A stretch of 64,000 bases of DNA from Bagarius yarrelli (lineage: Eukaryota > Chordata > Actinopteri > Siluriformes > Sisoridae): assembly GCA_005784505.1 (NCBI GenBank), contig VCAZ01000123.1, positions 1,036,737 through 1,100,736 on the forward strand. Reading direction: 5' to 3'. The position numbers and the translations under genes are program-made. The notes below the pieces were generated by a model. That model saw only the letters and a program-made list of their open reading frames with translations, did not search any database and was not told the origin of the DNA. This document shows, one piece after another, positions 32,060 through 43,479 of the stretch. Numbering within the stretch: position 1 is the stretch's first letter; each line of letters begins with the position of its first letter.

Positions 32060-32262
32060 CATTTGTGCCATATGCCTGGGTCATTACTATTAGTTGCTGA
32101 AGACGAATCACTAAGACTGTCATTTTTATGAGGGACAAATTAAAAATGAAATTTTTTGAAAACCAGGGAATCGTAAATAAAATTATCTAATGCAGTATGA
32201 TCATTCTCCTCAATGCCCACTGCTCAACACTTCTGCTGGGACCCCACTGTTGGGAACCGCTG
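32060..32262 (-). mobile_element. hAT-like repeat, copy B, one end preserved
   Basis: Shares ATTACTATTAGTTGCTGAAG, ATAAAATTATCTAATGCAG and TATGATCATTCTCCTCAATG with copy A in the same order. It ends ACCCCACTGTTGGGAACCGC then TG, the complement of a CAGCGGTTCCCAACAG terminus. Confidence 0.6.
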
Positions 32263-32559
32263 CTGTATTAGACGTGAAACAGATGATAGGAGGAAAGTAG
32301 TATGTAACAGTATGCGAATAGTTCCTGAATGATCTACTACTTTTGCCTGGAATCTTACGTGCACATGCAATAGATACTTTATTATCCCATGAGCCCAAAA
32401 CAGCAGAAGGCAAAGTTGCAGCCCTTTTAAATTCAGCAGGAGACTTGTCCAAACTTCCCTTAACAGTCTTGTGGTGTAACTTGTCTAATTTGTATGTATC
32501 GAAACTGTAAAAATGTTTCATCTTTTGATTCTAATTAACATCTTGCCCAAACACAAGTT

Positions 32560-32965
32560 TCTGCAACGCTCAATATCAGAGCACAAACGGCGCTATGTGA
32601 AAACTTTCCGGATTCTAGCGAGCGAGCCGGGCAGTCGTATGACTCGAGATGACTTCTCTGCCTTCATAAATATGCATATCGCTTGGCCACGGTGCAGAGT
32701 GTGGAACGATATCAGTCATGATTCTCTCTGACTGATGAACCCTTCAGAGTCGCTGTGTTGGTGGTTAAATCCTGGCGTTCTGAAGAACAGCGCTGAACCT
32801 TTGCAGAGCTGTGCTAAAGCAGGCTAGTCCACAGGGTTCAAAACATCACAAGCCGGTTCAGGAAACTTGCATCGGAATCGTTTTCAGTTTGCAGATGAGC
32901 TCGTTAATTCCAGCATGTCACAGACGTTAACCTCTCATATGTAAATCACTATGGGTTATTTTTTT
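32560..32965. other. Candidate conserved non-coding block
   Basis: Repeat-free, with ATATGCATAT at 32670-32679 (POU-like) and CpG-bearing GCGAGCGAGCCGGGCAG. No recognisable exon. Confidence 0.3.
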
Positions 32966-32969
32966 CATA

Positions 32970-33400
32970 TAAACAAAGAGGATCTAAGTAAAGCTGTGTA
33001 AAAATATCGATTATAGCTAGCTATCGCGATATTTGTTTCCGATATTTCAACCTTCAGTATTAATACATATTTAACTTATTATTCAATTGAACCCTTTAGT
33101 TTATGTCGAAAAACTTCCCCCTGTAGTTGTCGCTGACAGCCATTTTCTCCGATTCAAGCATGGTGGAAAAAATACAGGCGTCTTTGTACTGGTTGTATTT
33201 TTAGCTATTTTGTTAAGTATAACAATATATGCTGATGTACCTTGCCAATACACAATCCTAGTAATCGTTTCTATCCTGCTGTAAAGATGTCATGCTGAAT
33301 ATATCCTATAAAACTTTTGCGTAGGCAGGCGATTACCCTTCACCTTGTCCACCTTGTGACTTTTAGACTCCTCAACAAACTTTTACTGACGCACTAAATC
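32970..33400. other. Unassigned AT-rich sequence
   Basis: ATCGATTATAGCTAGCTATC near 33007 is a partial palindrome. No gene. Confidence 0.35.
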
Positions 33401-33404
33401 AAGT

Positions 33405-33845
33405 AGCTTTTATTGTCATTTTATCCATATATAGCAGACGCAGTACACAGTGAATTGAAACGATGTTTGTCCACGACTTTGGTGCTACATAACGCAACAC
33501 AATTAAATAACAACAACAGAGACCAACATTAGACAAAGGACTACACAGGGCTAACGTCTAGACCATCAGTTTTCCCAGCCACATAAAGTGCAAACGGTGC
33601 AAGACAGACAGTGCAATAAACGACACGAAAAACACTTCAGTCAGATAAATAAAATGGTGCCGATCAGAGCACAGACTATGTGGCCCAAACAGACTCCAAA
33701 TTGTGCAAATAGAGTTAACAAAGCAGCGTTGAACTGATGTGCGAAACAGTGTTTAAGGGTCTGTAAATAAACAGAACCTTTGTCTGTTTGTAGTGCAGTA
33801 AACGTCGATTCCTCGACCGAATCCTCCACGTCGATTCCCCTACGA
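33405..33845 (-). mobile_element. Dispersed repeat, 3' end type TTTATTGTCA, longer copy
   Basis: AGTAGCTTTTATTGTCATTT, then GCAGACGCAGTACACAGTGA and GGTGCTACATAACGCAACAC. The stretch ATAAAGTGCAAACGGTGCAA with GACAGACAGTGCAATAAAC follows. The reversed first 90 bases match 62180-62286. Reversed, it ends in GACAATAAAAGC, like a retrotransposon or mRNA-derived 3' end. The family is not named. Confidence 0.65.
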
Positions 33846-33984
33846 AGGAAAGAAAGACATGTTAGACATTCAAATGCGATGGAACCTTTTTCCTGATGGC
33901 AGGTAAAAAATGAGTGCGAGGCATGTGTGGGATTCGATTTGGTGCTCCTGTTGATTTTTACAAAGGGTCTGTTGATGTTGTGCT

Positions 33985-34400
33985 AGCTGTTACTGACACT
34001 TTACCTACTGACACACTGTCTACTGACTCCATAATTACTGACACCTTACTTATATACCGATCGACTACTGACACATTGACTACTGACTCCATACAGATTG
34101 ACTACTGACTCCTTACTCACACCTTAACCACTAACGCCTTGACTATTGTCTCCTTAAATACTTCTTAAATTCCTAAATATCTAAACATCAGTACTACTTG
34201 CACCTCAACTACAAATGGACTACTGACACCTTACCTACCAATGCCTTATAAACATACAGGTACTGACACCTTAGCTATTGACAACTCCGCCACTGACACC
34301 TTACCCACTAACTCCTTACTGGCACCTCGATTGCAGACAACTTTACTACTGACAGTTCAACCATTGACACTGTAACTACTGACACGTCGTGAAACAAACT
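33985..34400. repeat. Minisatellite with 15-bp rhythm (CTACTGACACCTTA-type)
   Basis: ACTGACACTTTACCTACTGA and similar words recur about twenty times with many losses. The 15-bp step keeps a short frame open (repeating Thr-Asp-Thr-Leu) but it is not a gene. Confidence 0.75.
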
Positions 34401-34489
34401 GCTAACAACTTGGCTACCTTAGAAACCTGACCTAAATAACTTCCTCGAGAACATGCAGTTATATAAAAGGATCAACGTTTCGATCACAG

Positions 34490-35395
34490 ATCTCAGCGTT
34501 TTAATTCTTCCTTCTCTCGCCACAGCGTGTAATCTTCTCTCTGTTGTCTTCAGCATCTTTTCTCTGTCTCTTTAATTTGGAAAGCACATATTCGAACAGA
34601 TCGTTCCTGCTGGACCAGGATGATACAGCACTGAGTGACACTTCAATTACCCACCTCCTCTTCCCCTTGCGAGCTTCGTAGGCACAAATCAGGCCATTAA
34701 AATATCTTCAGACCCTGCAACATTTACTCAAGGCCGACAATTAAGGAAATGTGCGCTGACGGCTGACCAAGGACCTCCGGTGCTCATGGAAGAAATAAAG
34801 CAATCTTTGTGTAATAGTGAAAGGCCAGACGATGCCGTGTGGAGCAGTAGCACCATGGCGTGATGTGCTGCCTGTGGGCTGTTTCAAAAGTCCAAACTCT
34901 GATGATTCCTGTCTTTTTCAACTTCTTGGCTCTGACAGCTTTCTTTTTGTATTTCTGCCTTGCTTTTTTTCTTTTTTTTTAAGCCCTTTCATGACTCTCT
35001 AACAGACCTTCCACTGTGTATTTAAGAATGTTCCCCCGAGCGGGCATTATGAACCCTGCTCCCTCCTGGCAATTTGATGTTTTCGGCTGCTTTTTTCGAC
35101 TCAGCGGGGATCCCGTCAGTGGCTGACAATATAGATCAAGAGCGTTTTAGTTCCCCGATGGGCAGGTGATGCGATGTTTTGTCCCGATTTCTGAGTGAAA
35201 AATGAAACCTGGCATTTTCTCAACACTAAGCAACCTCTTTGTTTAGCCTCACAACAATAAAGTGTCTATAAATAATTTGTATCTCAGCATGCGCTGGGTT
35301 GCGTGAGGAAGGGCGACATGCTGCAACAGACAAATGTTTAGTCTCATTAACTTAAGCAATTAGGTTGCGCAGTTGATGGATGTACAGTATGCTTG
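34490..35395. other. Candidate conserved non-coding region
   Basis: About 900 bp, low in repeats, with AATTAGGTTGCGC near 35360, CTCAACACTAAGCAACC near 35219 and AGGCCATTAAAATATC near 34690. A poly-T interrupts it at 34970. No exon was recognised. Confidence 0.35.
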
Positions 35396-35399
35396 TTTA

Positions 35400-36005
35400 A
35401 AGCAGCAACATGCCGACTTCCCTCTGCTTTCAAACACATGAGCTCTAAGTGACCCAACGCTGAAACAAACCTGATGTTCTCCTGATGTTTAAGCAACAGG
35501 GAAAAGGAAAGAATCTATTCTAACGGGCAGATTAACCTTCATTGGCTTCCTTGTTTTGGCTTCCTAGATGCAAGAGTACTCGGGTTAAGAACTCAAGAAC
35601 CTTCCGACTGCAGTTAGGGTTGCTTTATGATGGTAGCTCTGCTCTAACGTAAGTGATATTAGAGGAAGCAATTTTTGATAAAGCATCCTGGGGGTGTGCC
35701 GCTCTCGGAAAATAATCAACAACAGCGGCAATACTACTGCAACCCCAAAGTTGACTGTTATTCTGTGTCAGCCATCCTGGGCACGATGAAGACAAGGACG
35801 CAATATGTCAAGGGTGTAAACAAGTACAGCGGGTACTTCACGCACTTTACGTCACTACAGAGTCGAGTACACTCAGGACTCATTACCATTCAGACAGCTC
35901 TAAAGTGGATACATGGACAACAACAAAGAGAGACAACCTAAAGCTACGTTGTTTCTTCTTCTCAAACTACCTTAGATTATATAATGATTATATAATAAAT
36001 TTTTC
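35400..36005. other. Unassigned, possible dispersed repeat at 35685-35945
   Basis: GCATCCTGGGGGTGTGCCGC followed by CAACAACAGCGGCAATACTA and CATCCTGGGCACGATGAAGA reads like a decayed dispersed element. I cannot name it. Confidence 0.3.
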
Positions 36006-36007
36006 CC

Positions 36008-36128
36008 CCGAACTGAGCAGTTACTGGTTGATGATCTTGCTCAGGGTCCAAGAAGGGGCAAATTGGTAGTGCTAGGAATTAAACCCACTATCTTCTGATC
36101 AGCAGTTCTGGACTTTAGCTGGTAGAAC
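36008..36128 (-). mobile_element. SINE, core and head
   Basis: AACTGAGCAGTTACTGGTTG, ATCTTGCTCAGGGTCCAAG, GTGCTAGGAATTAAACCCAC and CTTCTGATCAGCAGTTCTGG, in reverse order. Confidence 0.8.
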
Positions 36129-36129
36129 T

Positions 36130-36845
36130 TGGGGTGGTTGTTTTTTTTTTTTTTTTTGACTGACATAGTGCGTCTAAACAATGAAATTATGTAAGCGATA
36201 CCTGGAAGTCAGAGAGGCAATGATCATTTTTTTTGGCAACTAAATGTTGACCCAAACAAGAAGGCAAATTTTAATGTTACCATGGTGGTAGAATGACTTT
36301 GCTCCATCGTTTTCTGTACCAGCACCACTGAGTGATCTTATCTCACCACAAAACTCCAAGTTACATAATCAAGGCTCAATCAGACCCTATTCCTTCCTGT
36401 CTGTCCTTTTTTTTGACTGTCTTCGCCTCTGCTCGTGCTTCAGCTCTTTTGTCCCTAGCGTGAGCATAAACTGCTGTCAGTTTGATAGTAACGCTCAACG
36501 TTCGCTGCATCAAAAGCTTCCTAACGCTTATTTTAAACAATTAGGCTACTCGCAGTGCTAGCTTATTAGTCTACAAACAAAAGCTGCTACTAAACAGAGC
36601 AGTCTTTGAAAAGAGAAACAGAAATCTGGGTTAGCATCTATCTGATTGGCGACAAGACCTTTTTTGTCGGCTGAAGTTCAGGTTTGGTTCAAATAACTTG
36701 GAATCCAAAAGTAGTAAATAGTACACAAGAAGCTGTTCGTGTCAATCTTTCTCTCTCCTGACTTTCTTTTTTCTTAGTCAATGCAACTTTTATTCTCTCG
36801 CTCGCTTACCGGTTTTCTTTTGTTCTATTCCTGTTTTTTGTTTTG
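36130..36845. other. Unassigned sequence
   Basis: Poly-T of about 18 at 36141. Pyrimidine-rich from 36745. No named element. Confidence 0.35.
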
Positions 36846-36903
36846 TTTTTTCTTACTCATTTCTTCTCTCTTTATCTCTCTCTTTCTCTCGTCTCATGTG
36901 CAG

Positions 36904-36971
36904 CGGCGAGCGAGCCGTTTATCTCCCACAAACACATCCGATTGTACACATCCTCTGGGTTCTTTGAACAG
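36904..36971 (+). other. Candidate spliced exon, 68 nt, possibly coding
   Basis: A long pyrimidine tract (36850-36898, TTTCTTCTC and CTCTCTTTC runs) leads to GTGCAG at 36898-36903, and the interval ends in ACAG|GTATGT at 36972. Both are strong splice signals. With two leading bases the interval is open for 22 codons and ends on a codon boundary. The peptide ASEPFISHKHIRLYTSSGFF (then Glu-Gln) looks protein-like but matches nothing I recognise. A second frame is also open. Pseudo-exons with good sites are common in vertebrate introns, so this stays a candidate. It is on the strand opposite to the signal-peptide exon and so would belong to a different transcript. Confidence 0.28.
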
Positions 36972-37029
36972 GTATGTGGGCGTGTGTAGACGAAAAGGCG
37001 CTTATTCAGAAAAAAGGTTTGTGTGGTTG

Positions 37030-37080
37030 TGTTTTTTTTTTTTGTTGTTTTTTTTGTTTTTTTTCGTGTGTGTGTGTGTT
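37030..37080. repeat. T-rich tract with (TG)n
   Basis: Poly-T and TTTG blocks followed by GTGTGTGTGTG. Confidence 0.8.
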
Positions 37081-37319
37081 TTGCGAACAACTCGCAAATT
37101 CCTCTTCCTGCTTTATTTTACTGCGGGTTTGCAATAAAGATCTAGCAGGACGCATTACATCCACGGGTTCCGTTTTTTTCCAGCATAGTTGTGTGTCGTT
37201 TTTCGGGCTTGTGAGTGTCACGGCTGACGTGATTTTACATTCATATCTACATGAGTAATGAGTTTGGTTTAAACTGAGAGAATCGACTCTACATCGGGTT
37301 ATATCCATCCATCCAGCCA

Positions 37320-37405
37320 TCTTTTCTTCCTTCCGTTTTTTTTTTCTACCTTGCTGTCTGTGACTGTCTTCTTTCCTTCTTGTCTTCCTTCCTTCCTTCT
37401 TTGCT
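37320..37405. repeat. (CTTC)n pyrimidine tract, imperfect
   Basis: CTTCCTTCC, poly-T and CTTCCTTCCTTC blocks. Confidence 0.75.
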
Positions 37406-37409
37406 TGGC

Positions 37410-38040
37410 ATTCCTTCCAATTAGCTATTGTCTCCTCATTTTAGATTAATAGCGCAAAACACCATGTTTAAAAGTGATACTGCTGCTAAATCCAGAATGC
37501 AGTGTGGCCTCCTCATATGACTGGTTATCAATCGATAAAACAAAGCACTAAAAAAACCTAAAGCACCGCTGCATTGATCTATTTGGTTGAATTTGGGGCT
37601 ACTCGGAATGTCAGGTTCCATGATGTTAGTCTTTTTCCTGCTGTACTAGACTTTGTGTTATAATTCGTATAATTCTGTAACAACCAGTCAGTTCATCGAC
37701 CCCCACTAAAAAAGGGCTTCTCATGTACTTCAGATTAATTGGAACATTTTTTCGGGCCCGTGATCGAGTGCAATTGTGCAAAAGTACTAGCTAATTATGC
37801 CGAGTGGCCCAACCTTGAGCTGCGCTCTTTGGCAATCAAAGTGGAATTATGTTGTTCAGCGCACGTTCGAGTAGAATCGAAATAAAATGTGAGGTCTCTC
37901 TTCATGAGGTCAGCTTAGGAGAAAGCTTTTCATCAAACATATAAATACTGGGACTTGCAACAGCCTAAGGAATACAAGCACCGGCGTCATCAGGTGGGAA
38001 GTAAGTCGGTTATAGACAGGAAATGAACTTGGCTGGCAAC
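37410..38040. other. Unassigned sequence
   Basis: Ordinary composition with no repeat family or exon evidence. Confidence 0.35.
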
Positions 38041-38044
38041 CCAA

Positions 38045-38402
38045 GTAAATTGGTCATGCCCCACTCCACCCACATCTGAAATAGTTTTATCCGATGTTCT
38101 TTGGGATATACCATCTTAGGTGTGGGTGGAGTGGGACATGACCAAGTGAATTGGGCACTTGGTCATTGACTGAATACAGCTGATCCAGGTAATCAGCAAT
38201 TGTTGGCAGCCCAAGTTCCTTGGAATATACCATCTTGGATAAGGGTAAAGTGGGACATAACCAAATGATTTGGTATCAAGTGAATTGGTCATGCCCCACT
38301 CCACCCACATCTGAAATGGTTTTATCCTATGTTCCTTGGGATGTACCATCTCAGATGTGGTTGGAGTGGAACATGACCAAGTGACTTGGTATTTATTGGT
38401 CT
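38045..38402. repeat. Tandem array, unit about 117 bp, with internal inverted arms
   Basis: TTGGGATATACCATCTTAGG recurs near 38101, 38220 and 38336 (119 and 116 bp apart). Within units, ATGCCCCACTCCACCCACAT (near 38056 and 38291) is the near-complement of TGTGGGTGGAGTGGGACATG (38121), so units can fold back. Confidence 0.8.
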
Positions 38403-38591
38403 AATTAACTGAATACACCATAATCAACAAAGGGTAGAGCAGGGGTTGTCAGACATTGGTTGCCACCCCTCATCACATGAAAGCATTAAAATTGTGTAAG
38501 GAGGTGATTACGCAGCATTTATGGAATAAAGTACGAAAAGTGGTAGCAAGGTAACAGGGTGATGGATGGTAACACGGTAACAGGGTGGTTG

Positions 38592-38655
38592 AACCACCAA
38601 GCTTTCACTGCTGGGCCCCGAGCAAGGCTATAAAACACACAACTGCTTATTTGGA
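38592..38655 (+). mobile_element. SINE fragment, core
   Basis: GAACCACCAAGCTTTCACTG, CTGGGCCCCGAGCAAGGCTA and then AACTGCTTATTTGG. Short and diverged. Confidence 0.65.
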
Positions 38656-38659
38656 TTTT

Positions 38660-40455
38660 AAAAAAAGGTAATCGTTTTAAAGTTAATACAACTATAAACT
38701 AGATAAACAATGTTGTATAAAAAAAAGAAAAAGAATCCTTACCGATTTTTCCCTGACCTTATCGGGTAAAATAAATATCTGTCATTATTCTATCGATCCA
38801 AACTTAATATTAAAAAAGAAACTATCTACATCCGTTCCTGTCGCTCTTCATGATTCGATTTTAAAGTCAAGGCGCCTCAGGTATCAACATCATCTCTCAA
38901 ACTGACAGGCCGATAAACACACGGCGGATACTCGTCTGGTGCTGAGATGTAATCCCTGTATTGATCATGTAGTCTTCCTGTAAGCCCTGTACACCTTCTA
39001 ATCATACACTCCACAAAGATCTCAGCAGAGACCTTATGTTACAACTGTCATCTTTACAGAGCCAAAAGCCGAGAACGTCTCGAACGAGCCCAGAGTCTGC
39101 TTTTTTTTTTTCCCTTCATTTTCAGATTTTTTTTCCTCTCGAACCAAAGAATAGACCAGCTCGACTTTTTATATGAACCACCAAGCTTTCTGATCGCCTC
39201 AGTGTGAATCAGAGTGTAATACGCTACACACGTGACCTCGTCCAAGGAAAATAGAACCATTCATCTTCATAGTCTTAATTTGTATGTTCAGGATTTGGAA
39301 AATCTAGTCATGTAACTTCTGATGCAAAAAGTTACTCCACCTTTTTTTGTCCATAAATAATGATAATAATATTAATATGATGCTTGTTTTCTGTTCGTCT
39401 TCATTTCTTCTTCGTTTCTTGATGTCTGAACCCCTGACTGTATTTCTAAAATCTTTGACTTGGTAATTGACTTTATTCTTAAACAAACAAGGCTCCAGAT
39501 TGACCTGCTCTTATCTCAAGCAAAAAAGAAAAAGCATCTCGAACTGCTAAGGAAAGCTCACACCGGGTATCCGACTGCGCACCAGTCGACTCTGTGACAA
39601 AGACAGATGTTTCGGGGCGCTAGCTGTGACCCTCTCCCAAGCACAAGGTTATCCGATATTCCCTGAGGTCCAGATCAGGAAACACAATCCTGAAGTCTTG
39701 CTGAAGTTCTTGACAACATCTCTGTCCCCTCTGTCTACCAGCATCTAAGAGAAACATAAATGAATGATAAACCTGGCGGTTTTTAATTTTTCTGGTGTTC
39801 TTGTTTATGGCTCAGAGTAACCGTCTTTATTAATGACACCAAAACACACACACGTCTCATAAAGCGGTAACGCTTATCAGGAATGTGTGTTAAAGTTCTT
39901 AAGGTAATGCCCTCAATTACTCCTGAGAGTCGTGCTGTACCTCGCTGCTGTTTGGGGGGGGCACTTTTTCTACTCAGCGTGGGGTAATGGTGTGTTTCTG
40001 CCTTGACTCTCCTACTAGTGAATGCAAACGGAGTTGCAGACCAGGTTTAAAAGGAATATAACTTATCCACCTCCAGATCGAGATCTTAAGCATGCACCCA
40101 CCAGCTTTGCATAAATAACGTTTTCCTCCTGGGCCACGCCAACGCTGCACAGACCTGTGGTGCTCGCCAGGCTACAACCAGGTCTCGAACCTTGAGTGGT
40201 TTATTAGATCAGCTTTAGATGTTAACTATGGAATGTAACTAAAATTATTTAAAGTATTTAAATTATATTTATATATTATTATTTATTTATTTAGAGAGAG
40301 AGAGAGAGAGAAATGAGACTGGGTATGCGCCAGAGTTACTTTGGAACAGAAGCGCAAACAAACACTGGGAAACCGTAACTTATAGCTAAGCAACCTGTTG
40401 GGGAGCAACCCATACTTACTTATTTACCCATTCTACATTTGTTAGTAGATACCCT
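38660..40455. other. Unassigned sequence, 1.8 kb
   Basis: Intron-like. A (GA)n run of about 22 bp lies at 40293-40311. Minus frames at 39054-39260 and 39304-39486 are unrecognised. Confidence 0.35.
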
Positions 40456-40459
40456 AGAG

Positions 40460-40580
40460 CAGGGCTCTAAACATGGTAATGGAGGGCCGGTGTCCTGCAA
40501 AGTTTAGCTCCAGCTTGCCTTATCACAGAGCTAAACTCTGCAGGACACCAGCCCTCCAGGGCTGAGTTTGGACACCCCTG
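40460..40580. mobile_element. hAT-type MITE, 121 bp, with 8-bp target duplication
   Basis: Palindrome-like: start CAGGGCTCTAAACATGGTAA and GGAGGGCCGGTGTCCTGCAA; end TTGCAGGACACCGGCCCTCC-type sequence (actual CTGCAGGACACCAGCCCTCC) and GAGTTTGGACACCCCTG. CCCTAGAG (40452-40459) and CCCTAGGG (40581-40588) are the duplicated target, with one mismatch. CAGGG...CCCTG ends and the 8-bp duplication identify hAT. The central loop is short. Confidence 0.85.
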
Positions 40581-40589
40581 CCCTAGGGT

Positions 40590-41770
40590 ACTCCCTGTTG
40601 CCTCTCTGGTGGTCTGGAGGAGCAATGACCTGAATACACACAACATACCTTCCTTTATATTTCCAGAAAAGCACTGGCAATTGAGAATCCATTCAACCAA
40701 AACATTTATTTGGAACGTCCTGCGTCGAGGCACTGTTACCATGACACCGTATCACATTAGAACCAGCTGGAAAAACCCAGTCATTTTTGTGTAAACCCAC
40801 TCGAAGCCAGCAAGTTCTCCAGCCTGAGAGAGAGTTCTCATTAGCAGGTTTTAGAAAGATGCCAAACATTATTGACTGCTTCAAAAGGGCGAACGTCGTA
40901 TCCAACACATCAGCCTTTCTACCTCAGAGTGTCGGGGAATTGAAACCTCTTCCTCTTAAAGACGTTTCCTGTGATGGGAAGGACGAGCAAAAGTTCACAA
41001 AACATTTTATTTCATGAGCGCTTTAGATTTCTGTATCCCTCAGGACGGGTTGGTGAGGAAAGTCCATGCTGGTAAAGCAGTGGGTATTTAACCACACATT
41101 ACCCTCGGGAGCACGGTTAGCAAAGGTTTGAGTGAAAATTCAGGAAGATTTATTAGAACATACAAATACTTTAGTTCATATATTAGCGTGTAACGGTCAG
41201 GGTGGGGCGTGGGGGGGTCTCAATCCTTTGGTTGACCTAATTACCGTTTCTGTATAGGGGCTGCTATTGGAAAGTAAACGTGAATTTAGGTAAAGTTTCA
41301 TGTTTGTCGTAAGTAATTTTCAAAAAGCTGCACATTGTCTCTTATCCCTATTAGAAGTCTCTCTGACTCTTGATTGCCTCCCCATCCCCCGCTGTGAGAA
41401 AACAGCTGCTTGATTACCGCATGACAGATGTTCACATTTAATCACACAAAAAAGGTCACGTCTGAAAAACACAGATTTCCCAAAAACAAAGCATTGGTGT
41501 GAGTGTTTGGGTTTGGCTCTTAAGGTGTTGCTGGAGTTTATGTCGATGTCGAACACTGTTTAAACATTCCAATGTAAATCTGCAGATGTACATCAGGGAG
41601 AAATGAGACCCAGGTGGGGGACAAGGACGGGGACGTGGCATACCGGGGTTGATAGAAAATCTGTTTAAAGACAAGTGCATTCTATGTAAATCATCTACAT
41701 GAAATGGCATCCATTTCTAGTTGTGTTTTTAGTGTTGTGTAAATCTATATGCATTTCTTCACCTGTTTTT
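40590..41770. other. Unassigned sequence
   Basis: 40740-40960 is GC-balanced and may be conserved. GGGACAAGGACGGGGACGTGG near 41618 is notable but unexplained. Confidence 0.3.
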
Positions 41771-41781
41771 ATTTTTTGCAG

Positions 41782-41870
41782 TTTGTCCTGTTTCTGTCCT
41801 GAAGACTTTCCTGTAGTGGAAAAACCTACCAATTAAAAGCCCTGGCACTGGAGACTTTTCCCCCTGGATG
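41782..41870 (+). other. Candidate non-coding exon, 89 nt
   Basis: The acceptor is a pyrimidine-rich run ending in TTTTTTGCAG at 41772-41781, and the donor is GATG|GTAAGTG at 41871. All three frames contain a stop, so if real this is a 5' UTR or lncRNA exon. No gene context supports it. It is reported because the paired sites are the best non-coding pair I saw. Confidence 0.22.
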
Positions 41871-41874
41871 GTAA

Positions 41875-43475
41875 GTGAAGCTTGGCTTGCCAATCACGAG
41901 CTACGTTACACAACATGGTCCCTTTGCGTGAGCTGCAACTGCTGAAACGGTAATTAAATAAGCGTTGAAACGGTAATCTAACATCTACTGACCAATCAGA
42001 ATTTAGAACTCCATCACTCGCTGGTTTAAGTCTTACATCTCGTCCAACTCTTTCATCTTTATCTTCAAGCTGCCTCAGTTAGGAGCTCCGACAGGCTCAA
42101 AGCCCCTCTGCTGGCTGTGGATCAGTCCTCCTTCAGTTCACGGCAGGCTCCCCGTCCGCTCGTCCTCACACGTCCCCCAGGATTAGTCGCCTTGATGTCC
42201 TTTTTGACTAGCAGATTTTGTCGCTCAGCTAAACCGGGTTTGTGTTTCAGTGGCTCAGCAGGGTGACGTTACAGCCGAATCCTTCAGGAAGGGAACAGAC
42301 AGCGGTACAATCATGAAGATCAGAGTGTCCGATAAACATCTTCCTTTTCCTCTACATAGTGTAGAAAGTAAAAGATAACCTATTACAAATATAAATAATA
42401 CAAAAGAAAAAAATATAGAAAGATAAAAGAAAAGACAAGATAAATAAAAAAATTTCAATATGCAAAGTAAGAAGAATTCCTGATAGAATATATATTTCAT
42501 TTTATGGATTATTTTTTTTACTTGGTGTATTTTGAAATTATTACATTATAAATATGCAAAGTATAAAAAAAAGTTATAAAAATATGCAATTTCTTTTTAA
42601 AAAAAGAGAAAAATAAAGTTTAAAGGAAAGGAAAAGAAAAATGTAATGAAATATGCAAATAAAAAGAATACAAAATAAAATATTGAGGTATAAAATTGCA
42701 GAATAGAAAGAAATATACAAAACTCCAAAATTCTATTATAACTATACAAAGTAACACATAACATTATAAAGATATACAAAAACAAAAATAAAATATTATT
42801 ATTAATTAGTGCAAATAACCCAAGTCCATTACTTGTCTTCGACTACAGCTGGTGTTGTAACTTACTCGCTGATTCCGCTGTGGAAAATCACATGGCTACA
42901 ACACCGCCACCTCTCGAAATTTTTAGCTTTGTTTTTTTATACCCGATTCTTTCGAGAGAAAAAGCCCGCGGCAGGCTTTTTTTCTCGGGCAGCGGCGTCT
43001 TCCTGACTCATGATGCCGTCTTGTCTCTGCTGGAACGAACCTTGTCAGGGAGCATAAGTGTGACCCCTCACACAGATCAACACGAAACTCTTACTTCCTG
43101 CTTTCTCACTAAAGCTGGTGTGTAACGGTTACTTTGTGTGGAAATCCCTGAATGCGGAAATGCTTCAAGTGCAAGCTAAATTTAAAAACACCCCATTTGT
43201 TTTACCACAGAAATGGTTAAAGCAGTGCTGCTTAATTAGACACACAGGAATTTCAACTGGAGGACCGGACCCTCAGGGGTGATGGACCTGTTTTTTGTAT
43301 GTCATTCTCCGGGAGATAAATGTCTCCTTTGTCCTCACACGGTGTGTCCCGGGTCCCTGATGAATGATCTCCCTTGCTCCTGCTGTACACGTGCATCCAT
43401 TCCTCATCCCGCGACGAACCTCCAGGTAACACCCTCTAAGACAGAACGAGCCAAATATGTAGGCCACGGGTGACA
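41875..43475. other. Unassigned sequence, AT-rich centre
   Basis: 42360-42800 is a long A/T run with AAAGAAAAG and AATATGCAAA words. 42030-42340 and 42890-43470 are GC-balanced and repeat-free. No exon was supported beyond the candidate at 41782. Confidence 0.35.
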
Positions 43476-43479
43476 CGGG

